Shown here piece after piece: positions 49,201 to 61,200 of a stretch of DNA of 64,000 nt (position 1 is the first letter of the stretch; each line of letters starts with the position of its first letter). Origin of the DNA: Panagrolaimus kolymaensis (taxonomy: Eukaryota > Nematoda > Chromadorea > Rhabditida > Panagrolaimidae); assembly GCA_028622995.1 (NCBI GenBank), contig JAJQJQ010000080.1:186001-250000 (forward strand), in the 5' to 3' direction. Position numbers and translations under genes: made by a program. The notes beneath the pieces are model-generated. The model was given only the letters and a program-made list of their open reading frames with translations. It was not told the origin of the DNA and did not search any database.

Positions 49201-52200
49201 ATGGAAACATTTTTTGAATGATTCCAAAATCAAATTTTTAGTAAAGGTAATCTTTCCACTTCTCTTTATGATGAAACTGAATCATTAATGGTGCATATCC
49301 GTCGTCAACAACGCAAGGCTTTAAACCACTCCACCATTAGCTATAATGAAAGTCGATTTTGTCTTTGGAATCTAAATTCATCCCAAGATTTAAAAAATGC
49401 AACATCTGATAATTCCACTTTATTCTCAAAAAATCTTTATCGAGATTTAAAAACTAAAATGGCAAATGATTCTACAATTAGCTTAAACCCAAATATTCTT
49501 TATCCGGATCCAATTGAAAGGGAAGAACTTCCCGCTTGGGCGTTCGGAATATCAAGCTTACGAGATTTGAGAGGCTTTTTTGAAGAAAGACAAAAAAAGT
49601 GTGTTGTTGACATTTCAACTCCAGAAGAAAATGTCAATTATGAATTGGATTTTGAACGTTTATCAAAAATACTTCAAATAGTTGAACGATGTGATGATGA
49701 GATGTTTCAAAGTGAAATAACAAATGAAGATATTATGAAATCGTCTGGATGTTACCCATTTTCATCTGATACAAATGAACTTCCTTCATTGTATGGTAGT
49801 GAACTTAAATTTATTAAAGAACAACTCAAAAAGCTTAAAATTAAAGAGCATGAAGAAAATATGTATCAATTAGCTTTAAAATTAGAAGAGGATGCGCGAG
49901 TAAAAGATGAAATTGAAACTGAAGAAAGAGAAGAAAGTTTTAACAATCTTATGAATGACTATGAAAATGATTGGCAAGAAAAAAATTTTGAAATTCAGAA
50001 TGGCCGTGATATGGCTACGTGAATGCCATCCTCTCGCAAAGATACTTGCAAACACGAAAGATATTCTTGCTGAAGTCGAGCGAAAGGCTGCACTTGAAAA
50101 CAAAGTCCTTCGAAAATTTTATTTGGTGTGGGAAAGTGGAAGTGAAAAAAATACAAATCCTGGATGCTTCACATTACCAACTGTAGGGGGGCAAGTATTT
50201 ACTCTTTATCATGCTGAAGAGGACAGTGAAAGACCCAAAGGTATTTGGTTTGGTATTTCAAAAGATGGAAGTAATGATATTCGGCATATTCCACATTACA
50301 ACTCATACGCAGATGCAGCAGCTTATCCTTTAATTTTCATTTATGGTCAAGAAGGATGGCGCCCAGGAATGAAAAAACTTAAACCTGCTGTTAAAAATTC
50401 ATTTACTAATAAAAAAAATCCTCTCATTGTCGCTTCTTCTGCACCTCAACATATTCAAACTCATTCAACTGTAAATGCTCCCATATCAGCGTTTACTCAA
50501 GCGGCGGCGCCCCTAAATATTTTATCTGATGATAATTATGATATTTTAAATGAAAAAGGTTTATGTAGTGATTCTGATGAAGATTTTGACGAATGCGAAG
50601 ATGACTTCCCCAAAACAACTTCAAAGAAAAGAGAAAATATTTCTTTAAAACAACATTATAGCTCTTTGCCTTTTGATCGAAATGAAAAACAACTTAAAGA
50701 ATTCAATCCAATGAATGGTTTAAGAGAGCTTACTCAAAAATTTTACATCGGTGCATGGCTTAATGTTCAAAGGCAAAGGCTAGATTGGATTGAAAAATTG
50801 CAAGCAGCTGAAGATAGACAAAAACGTTATGATCAATGTAATCGACTTCGTGAAGCTCTTCAAGCTAAAATTAATCGTGATGAAGCACTTCGTGGAAAAG
50901 AATTAGGAAAAATTATTCTTCTCAACAAAGATTTCCGAGGTAGCCGCCGCTATATGGAGGAACAATTTAAAGATAACATCGCGATAGCTAATCGTTATGG
51001 ATTTCCTACTTTATTTCCAACATTTACTGGAAATCCTAACTGGCCGGAGATCACTGAAAATCTTCGGCCTGGAGAAACTTGGATTCAACGGCCTGATCTT
51101 ACCGTTCGTGTTTTCAAATTGAAAGCTAAAGAATTTCTTAAAGATGTAATTGAAAGGAACATCTTTGGAAAAGTGCTTGCTTATTCCGTATCATTGGAAA
51201 TTCAGAAAAGAGGTATGCCTCATTTGCATTTGCTCTTAACCATGGAAGAAGGTTATAAATATAATGATCCAACAGAACTTGATGATCTTATTACCGCCCA
51301 ATTACCAGTCATGCCAGATGAAAATGATACTTCTTATGATGCCGAATATCAGCTCCGTTATCATGATAGTGTATTAAAATTTATGATGCATGATCCAAGA
51401 AAATGCAAAGGTATTTGTGGCCCAGGAAAGAAGGAAGGAATTTGTTCAAAAGATTTCCCGAAGAACTTCTCGGATGAAACTGTTATAAGAACCGATGGAT
51501 TTGCTGCATTGAAAAGACCCGCTGATCGACGCGAAATTGATACTTTTCCAAGTGGAAAACGTCGCAATATTCCAATGACAAATCAACATGTGGTGGCACA
51601 TAACCGTTATTTAATACTCAAATACAACTGCCACATCAACTTGGAACACTGCGGGGGTCTCAAATGCGTCAAATATTTGTATAAATACATATACAAGGGC
51701 AATGATCAAGCCTTCGTCTCAGTTCGTGAAATTAAAAATTCACCTGATACAAGCAACAAAGTGGATTACAATGAAATCACTCAATATCGCAAGATGCAGC
51801 TAATGAGTGCCACTGAGGCTATTTTGGGATTGATTGGAATGTTCCGTTGCAAAAAATCTCATTCCGTTGAAGTACTTGATGTTCATCTGGAATCCGAACA
51901 CAACGTAGTATTTGATCCCAATGATGATGAAGAAACCCTTAATAAATTGACTGAAAATGATGGAGTTGAGGAAGATGATAAAGCTGTTTCTAAACTTACT
52001 GCATTCTTCAAATTAGTGAATGATGAATGTGAAGCTTTTATTGTTAATCCTTTTATTTTTGATGATGATGATAAACCTCGATCAATGGATTTATATTATC
52101 ATCAAATTCCAGAATACTATCGATGGGATCAAAAAAATAAAGAATGGATTCGTCGAAAGAATGAAGTCAAAGTAGTTGGCCGCTTGAGATGCATATACCC

Positions 52201-55200
52201 TAGCGAGGTTGAAAAATATTGCTTGCGTGAACTATTAAGGTGTGTAAAAGGACCAAGCAATTATGGAATTTTAAAATGGTACAAAAAAGTTCAATACAAA
52301 ACCTTCCATGAAGCTGCAGTAGCTCGAGGCCTTTATGTTGATGATAAAATGTGTTATTCAACTATGGAAGAAATTATTTCATCTTACATGCCACGAGATT
52401 GTCGAACTGTATTCGCATTGCTTTTAATTTATAATCAACCAAAAGATCCTGCAGCTTTATGGAATGATCATTGGAAAAGCCTCATCGATCACAATCCAGA
52501 TATACCCGAAGAAATTCGAGTTCGAAAGGCCCTTGCTCACATCGCTTCAATTCTTTTTCATCATCAAAAAACCCTCAAAGATTTCAATCTTCCTGATGTC
52601 TCTGAAGATGATCTCATAGATTCCATCAATAATGTTTTTCCAACTGAAGATAATGATGGTGAAGCAGATTATAAGCAATTGAATGACGAACAACGAGCTT
52701 TTGTTGACAAAGTCATTGAATCAATCAAAAACAAAAAAGACCTTCGCCGATTACGCCTTTTCTTTTTGCAAGGTAGCGGTGGTACGGGCAAAACTTTTGT
52801 TTACAACACTTTAATTCGAATGCTCCGAGCACGAGGCTTAAAAGTTATTGCTGTTGCGTCTACTGGAATAGCTGCAACTTTACTTGATGGTGGTACAACA
52901 GCTCATTCTGCTTTCCACATTCCTCTTGACATCCATCAAGAACCAAACATCCCAAAAAACTCTCCTCTCGCCCGTTTAATTCGTGAAGCTGATGTTATTA
53001 TTTGGGACGAAGCCCCAATGCAACATAAATCTGTCCTCAAGCATGTTGCAGGACTTATCAAGAATTTGGTTGGACTTGATGAACATCATTCAAAATTCGG
53101 AAATAAAACTGTTATTCTTGGTGGTGATTTTAAACAACTTCTCCCTGTAATGAGAAATGAAAGTGCTCGAGCATCTTTTGAAGCTTCATTGTTATGCTCA
53201 CCTCTCTTCAGAGACAATTTCAAAATCCATACTTTGAAGACAAATGTAAGAGCTGCTGATGATCCTAATTATGCAGCATGGATTAATGATGTGGGTAATG
53301 GACGTAATCAATCAACAACTTTTGGAATTAATAAAGTTCAACTCCCTGATGATATCGTTTTTTATCATCCTCAACCAGTGATTGATTTTGTTTATCCACC
53401 AGAATTTTTCGAATGGGATACTAAATCACAAAAATACCTCGATTATGTTTCTGAAGCAGTATTAATGGCACCTTTAAATCAAACTGTAAAGGATTTAAAT
53501 GAAATGATTATTTCAAAGTTAAAGGGTGACCATAAAGATTATGTTGCTAACAATATTATGACATCGACCCTTTATCCAGATGATGAAATATTACGTGAAA
53601 ATTTTACTTCAGAAGAACTAGCTAATTTCGAACATTCTTCCATTCCTTCAAACACTATTCGTTTAAAGGTTGGTACAGTCGTTATGCTTACTCGAAATAT
53701 CCTTATTCCACTTGGTTTATGTAATGGTACAAGGATGGTGGTAGAAAAAATGTACGATCATCATATTGCATGCCGTATTCTCACTGGAAGATCAAAAGGT
53801 TTAATTTATCCTATTGTTGCCGTTTTAAACAATTTTTCCGATCAATCCGATGATTCTTTACCTGATTTTACTCGAATGCAACTTCCAATTCGACCAGCCT
53901 TTGCTATTACCATCAACAAAGGGCAAGGTCAAACTTTGAGAAAAGTAGGCATCATTTTGTATACGGACAGTTTTTCTCATGGGCAATTTTACGTTGCTGT
54001 GAGTCGTGTTCGTGAACGTAAAGATATTCGAATATTTGTCAGGCAACAAAATACTGGATTTGCTGCAAATGGTCAAAAAATTCCTCATGCTCAAAATATT
54101 GTATTTAAAGAAGTTTTAACCGCCATTAAACAACAAGATGATGATCAACAAAAAGACATGAATGCACAACAAGTGAAGGCTTCACAACAGCAAATTTTTA
54201 ATGATGTTATAGATGTCATTGATCAAATTAATGACAATGTGTATTCACCATTATCAACACCATCAGCATCTCAATTTCGTATTGATGTAAATTCAGCGCT
54301 GCCAATGTATGATGTTACACATTTAACACAAACCTTCCAATATCCATCATCAGTTATAAACAATGTCTCAAGTTCCCAGATTTCTCAGCCACAATATCGC
54401 AGTGCTAATGATTGTTTAAAGCTTAAAAATGTATTTAATGATTGTTTCTTGATTTCCGCAGTAAATGCAATTGATTTGATGAAAGAATTGAAGGATTCCT
54501 TTCATAATGTTCCTGAAAATGATGCAGCATCACATCACGAATTAATGAAAGTTTTGAGTGGTGAAGTTCCTGATGTGCAAGCCTTAAGAAACTCATATCC
54601 AAATTATCGATATAATCCCAACACAAATGATCAGCATGATGGTTTTGAAATGTTTTCGACATTAATTCAATCTCTTCACGAACTTTCAAGAAGCCTTTTT
54701 GAATTCCCGATATATACCTATCATGTATGTGAATGTGGAAGAGTTCCACAACAACCAACCATGGGATCAATGTTGGAATTGAATGTTGTTAATTCCTTAA
54801 CTAAACAAGTGACTTCAACGTTCGATGGAATGTTAGAAAATTTTGTTGGGCCAAATGTAATTACCGGCTTCATGTGCACACAGCAACATGAAATCGTCTC
54901 AAATGATGTTTATTCTTTCACTCGAAGTCAAACTTATCTTAATGTCGGAATTAATAATGTTGATGCGACCGGACAGCCACGCTTCATTGCCTCTAATTCT
55001 TTGCATATAAATGGGCATGAAATTGGTGGTGCTAAATGGAAACTGATTGGCGCCATTCAACATATTGCTAGAAATCATCATTATGTGACTTGGAGAAGAA
55101 ACGAGGATAATAAATGGATTGTTATTGATGATAGTAATTCTTCCATCGTTTGTAATCGTTTACTTGATGACTTAGCCAAATATAGATGTTTAATTTTTCA

Positions 55201-58200
55201 AAGAATATTTAATCACGAACAACTTAATTCTCCACAACAATTAAATATTGCCAATAATGATGCTGATGCTCAATTGATTAGTGAACAAATCAAAGCTTAT
55301 TTTAAAGTTCAAGATGATGCAAATGAAATTTGTGATGATTATGATGATGATGTTCAAGAAGAAGTGAAAGAACAAGATGAGGACGAAGAAGATGACGAGA
55401 AGCTTTTCAAATTGGATGACTGAAACTAATATGTTTAAAAAATTTAATCTGTTACTTAGTTTTATTTTTGTTTACTTTTTTTTATTGATTATACGGGTGA
55501 ATAATTTTTTGTTCTTTATTTATTAAACTTGGTACAACTTAAAATTACGGGTGTCTTTTATTTTTTATTGTGATCACATTTTTTTGTGCCTTCAATTTTT
55601 CTGTGCAATGAACTATTTTATGTTTTGAATGTTTTGTTATTATTGTTTTATAAACCCTTTAATTATTATTATATCAAATTGAAGAGCTCTTTCTTCTCTA
55701 TTATAATTTATAATTTTTTAAATATATTAATATGTGGATCCCGTGTCACTGGTTCCTCTAAACACATAAAAATTTTAGGGTGGTTCCCTTCCTATTAAAG
55801 TGGTTAGTAACTATTTCAAATATACTTATATATCATTATTTAATGCTATTTATCATAATTTTCGGGCTTTTTAATATTCAAATATACTGAAAAGTGTTTT
55901 TTCACGATTTTTGCGGTATTTTGACTAAAACTTTTTTTCCAATCAGTCAAGTAACTATGAAACTTTGTTATTGAAATCACCTAAGAATTTCGAATAAATT
56001 GAACCTTTTCGATTTTTAATATATTCATATTCATCATATAGAAAAACTGGCGTAATTGAATTTTATAGGTACCAATATTTTTTTTTCATAATCGAAGAAA
56101 ATTTTTTGCAACATGCATTTTCCCTTCCTTTGTCGCATTTGCTCAGTGGTGGAAGGCGGTGAACTTGCGAATGGAAGAAAGTTCGAAACCTCGGAGATGT
56201 TAAAAATTTTTTTGATTATCTTTAACTATAAAATGGAAGGGAATATTATTTAAATAATTTATACTAATTTTCCAACTAAAAAAAACCGATAGTTATAGAA
56301 AATTAGCAAATTTTTAATTTTTTTGATCCAAAAAACTATGAATAATTGTGTAATTATTTTTAAAAGGTTTTTAAATAATTTTTTGCATATTTAGTTATTC
56401 AAATTAAATTAAAAAATTTACATAAGTGTACATTATGTTGGATCTTTGGTTGATCTTAATGAATCTTTGGTTGGATTATAAAGGATCCTATGGTGGATTA
56501 CTATGGATACTTGAGTGAATTTTTAATGATCTTCGGTTGGATTTTTATGGATCTTTGGGTGGACGATCTTGGAGCTTTTAAAATTTAAAGGGCGCGTAGA
56601 ACAATGAAAAATAATCTTTTTTTAAAACCATAAATGACAAAACTTGGATTTTCTTTTAACGTTTGTTCAGCCATATTTCCAATTATAGGTTTTCCATTAA
56701 TGGAACCAAAAGTAATAAATTACAAATTACTCCTTTTTTAATGAGTGCTTTTTCCATCTTTTTGTTTGATATATTTTTTAGGTATTTATAAGCTTTTTTT
56801 AATAAAAATAATTAAAAAACTAAACAAAAAATTATTATTCAAATATTCAAATAAAAAGCAGACATCAGACTTTTTTCATCTTTTTTAGAACAAAATGAAT
56901 ATACTTTGAAAAATTAGCGCTGCTTTTAATGATCGAATTTTTTTTTATAAAACATTTTAAAGAAGAAACAAATTTTTTTGAAAAAACAGATGTTGTTTTT
57001 TATCGCTTTTTTTTCTTTCTTTAGTTTATTTGCCATTGATCCTTTTTTGCGCACCACAATAAAAAGAAGCACGCACACAAAAATTTTACAAGCAAAAATC
57101 TTTTGACAGCAATTTAAGGATTGTAATTCGTCTTTGCTCCTATCTCTTTATAAATATTATAAATGATCTTTTGGTGGATAATTAAGGGGGTAAAGATGGA
57201 TTTCAACGGATCTTTAGATAGATTTTAGGGAAAAGTGGGATTATTTTAAAAGGATCTTTGCGTTGATTTCCATAGATCTTTCAACTGTTTTCGGTTAACT
57301 TTAATGGATCTTTTAATTGTTTTCGGTTAACTCTAATGGATCTTTTAATTGTTTTTAGTGAATTTTCATGGATCTTTTGGTGGATATTAGAAGGGCTACG
57401 GGTGGATATTTGACAAAGGTTGATCGATCTTTTGTTTTATTGATCTTTTGGGAAATGGATGTTTGGATGAATCTTTATGTACCTTTTGATGGATTATGAT
57501 GGATCCTCGGGTGGATTTTTTATGGATTTTTGGGTGGATTTTTAACGATCTTTGAGTGGATTTTGAAAGATTTTTGGATGGATTTCCATGGATCTTTTAA
57601 CTGTTTTGGTTGTATTTCCCGGGATCCTTGAGTGAATGGATCATTAGGTGGATGGATCCTTGGGGATCTTCGGGTGGATTTTTTAAATATAAGGAACTCC
57701 TTCACCAGTTCAAGGGGCGCGTAGCGCCCCTTTTTTTCATTCTCCTTTTGGAATGTTTCGTATAAAAATGATGAGTTCTATCTCCTCTATTATAATTTAT
57801 AATTTTTTTCATATATATATGTGGATCCTGTGTCACTGGTTCCTCTAAACACAGAAAAATTTATGGGAGGTTCCCATCCTATTAAAGTGGTTAGTAACTA
57901 TCTTAAAACTAATAATATATCATTATTTAATGCTATTTATCATAATATCTTGGCTTTTTAACAATTAATTAGCATAATTTAAAGTTTTTCGCGAAAATCT
58001 CAGTTTTTTGACTAAAACTTTTTTTCCATCCAATGGTTTAACTATGAACTTTTGTAACGACATGTAAAAATATATATGGAATTTGATTTTCCTTGCCGTT
58101 TTTCCAATAAAGCCTCTGGGTATTTCAAAATCTTCTGCACAAAATTATTTTAAGGTCCAATTTTTTTTTTCAAAAAATCAATGAAAATTTTTTGCAACAT

Positions 58201-61200
58201 GCATTTTCTCTTCCTTTGTCGCATTTGCTCAGTGGTGGAAGGCGGTGAACTTGCGAATGGATGAAAGTTCGAAACCTCTGCGATGTAAATAATTTTTTTG
58301 AATTTCTTTAACTATAAAATGGAGGGGAATATTATAATTAATTATAAAAATAATTTTTGGGTATATTTGGTTAATAAATATAAGGATAATTATGGAAAAT
58401 TAGCATATTTTTTATATTTTTGACCCCAAACAATTATAAAACAATGGAAATTATTTTTAAAAGGGTTTTAAATAAATTTTTGCATATTTATTTATGCAAA
58501 ATATCGAAAATTTTGCATAATTATTTTTGTTTTACTTATAAAATGGTGGATAAATTTGGATATTCAAGTGAATTAAGGTTGATATTAGAGGAGTTTAGGT
58601 GGATATTTGAGAAAGTTTGTGTGGATTATCTCTCATGTTTTGGTGAATTTTTAATGGATCTTTTAACTGTTTTTGGTCTATTTTTATGGATCTTTTGGTG
58701 GATATTAGAAGAGCTACGGGTGGATATTTGACAAAGGTTGATCGATCTTTTGTTTTATTGATCTTTTGGGAAATGGATGTTTGGATGGATGTTTGGATGG
58801 ATCTTTATATACCTTTTGGTGGATTATGATGGATCCTCGGGTGGATTTTTTATGGATTTTTGGGTGGATTTTTATCGATCTTTGAGTGGATTTTAAAAGA
58901 TTTTTGGATGGATTTCAATGGTTTGGGTGGACTTTAATAGATCTTTTTATTGTATTTGGTGGATTTTAATGGACATTTGAAGAGCTTCAGGGTCCACGGG
59001 TGGAGAATCTTGGATCTTTTGGTTGATCGATCTTTGGGGTAATGTATCTTTGGTTGATCGATCTTTGGGTGGATGGAACTTTTGGTGGATTTTCGATGGT
59101 TTTTGTGTTTATGGATTTTGGGTTTATGGATCTGTGAGTGGATTTTTATGGATTTTTACCGTTCTTTGAGTGGATTTAGAAAAATTCTTGGATTGATTTT
59201 GAATGATCCACGGGTTGATTTTTATGGATCTTCGGGTGGGTTATGATAGATCCTTCCGCGGAATTTGAATGATCCTTGAGTGAATTTCCATGGATCTTTC
59301 AACTGTTTTCGGTGGATTTTCGTGGATATTTTGGTGGATATTAGGAGAGCTTCGGGTGGATATTTGACTAAGGTTGATCGATCTTTTGGTTGATCGATCT
59401 TAGGGTGGATGTATCTTTAGGTGGATTTTTATGGATCTCTTTACTGTTTTGGGTGTATTTCTCGGGATCCTTAAATGGATGGATCCTTAAGTGGATGGAT
59501 CTTTGGGTTGATGGATCTTTGGGTTGATGGATCTTTGGGTTGATGGATCTTTGGGTTGATGGATCTTTGGGTTGATGGATCTTTGGGTTGATGGATCTTT
59601 GGGTTGATGGATCTTTGGGTTGATGGATCTTTGGGTTGATGGATCTTTGGGTTGATGGATCTTTGGGTTGATGGATCTTTGGGTTGATGGATCTTTGGGT
59701 TGATGGATCTTTGGGTTGATGGATCTTTGGGTTGATGGATCTTTGGGTTGATGGATCTTTGGGTTGATGGATCTTTGGGTTGATGGATCTTTGGGTTGAT
59801 GGATCTTTGGGTTGATGGAACAAATTCGTCACTTCAAGGGGCGCGAAGCGCCCCTTTCATTCTTTTACTATAGATGTTTGGTATCAAAATGAAGTGCTCA
59901 TTCTCCTTTATCTATGTGCCTATATTAATATACGTGGATCCCGTGTCACTGGTTTCACTGTACACATAAAAATTTGGTACCTACGCCCATACCACTTTTT
60001 CCCCGTTCATATATCCTAATTTTTTTTACAGATTCTGAATCCGTAGACTATAGGGATCATTCTCCAGCGAACAATTTTGCAAAAATATGCAAATTTTTTT
60101 TCACCCAAAAAACATGTTTTTTGACTAAAACTTTTTCCCCAACTAATCGAATAACTATGAATCTCTCGATTTGAGACCTTTGATATATATGGGATTCGAT
60201 TTTCCTTTTAGAATTAATATAAAAGCTGCCGGGAATTTCTAAAAACGATGGAGATTATTTTTTTTGGTACCAAATTTCACCAAATTTTCGAAATTTTTTT
60301 GCAACATGCTTCTTTTCCTTTGTCATAGTTGCTCAGTGGTGAAGGCCAAGGACTGTCAAAAGGATGAAAGTAAGAAAGTTCGACTCCCCGAAAGTGATTT
60401 AAAGAAATTTGAATATTTTTAACTATAAAATTTAGGGTAATATTATTAAAATAATTTATGCAAATTTATGGACACATTTTTGACCAAATATTATCGAATA
60501 ATAAAGGAAAATTTGCATATTTTCTACTTTTTTGCACCATTTATCCATAAAAACTTTAAAGAATCGTTTTGAAATGTTTTTTAAACTATTTTCAAATTAT
60601 CTTAATGTTTATGGGTGGATTTTAATGGATCTTTTAACTGTTTTGGGAGAGTTTTAAAGGATCCTTGGGGATCTTGGAAAGGATGGATCTTTATGGATTT
60701 TCATGGATCTTTTAACTATTTTTCTGTGTGTGGATCGATCTTTGAGTGGAATGGATCTTTGGGTGAATTGGATCTTTGGGTTGATTGGATCTTTGGGTGG
60801 ATTTTCATGGATCCTTCAACTATCACGATATACCACAAATCCCAACAAAATGAACGAAGGCTGAGGTCCGGCACGAAGTGCCGGGCCGAAAGCATTCTCT
60901 TATTCTATTAGGATATGTGGATCCACTGGTTTTTTAAGACTTACCAAATGTGGCTGTTGTTCTTGTTTCATCACTCCATTATCAGGATGTAAATAAACCA
61001 TAACAAAATCAGGTAAAGCCATTCGTTTTTTATGTGATCCACCAAAACTTTTTTCTGATACAGTATCATTGCCGCCAGTTGTTAGTCCACCAAAAAATGT
61101 ACTATTATTATTTAATTTGAATGTTGGTGTTGTTGGTATTGGCGATGGACCATCAGAAGCAGCGGAAGAAATATTTGGAGGAATTATTTGCTGTTGACGC

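Larger units (their letters stand above)
39111..60929 (+). mobile_element. composite Helitron-type array filling RhoGEF intron 1
   Basis: The stretch begins with the unit head TCCTCTAAACAC and ends GGATCCACTGG, giving TC...CTRR-type termini. Six related head-to-tail units (starts 39111, 41099, 42569, 55754, 57841 and about 59954) surround an innexin gene and a Helitron gene. Between adjoining complete units the junction reads CACTGG-T-TCCTCT. Outside the composite only about 133 bases of RhoGEF intron remain, so it is probably one insertion locus that grew by rolling-circle amplification or later unequal exchange (inference). Confidence 0.65.

Noticed and set aside
49979..49990. -1 programmed frameshift at the A7 run
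   Set aside because: The downstream frame requires +1 (or -2), not the -1 shift given by an A AAA AAT slippery site.
54430..55140. OTU-type peptidase, as in known Helentrons
   Set aside because: The residues around the candidate Cys ([12 protein letters not shown]) and His (NHHYVTW...DDS) fit the USP pattern better than the OTU GDGNCLF-type pattern.
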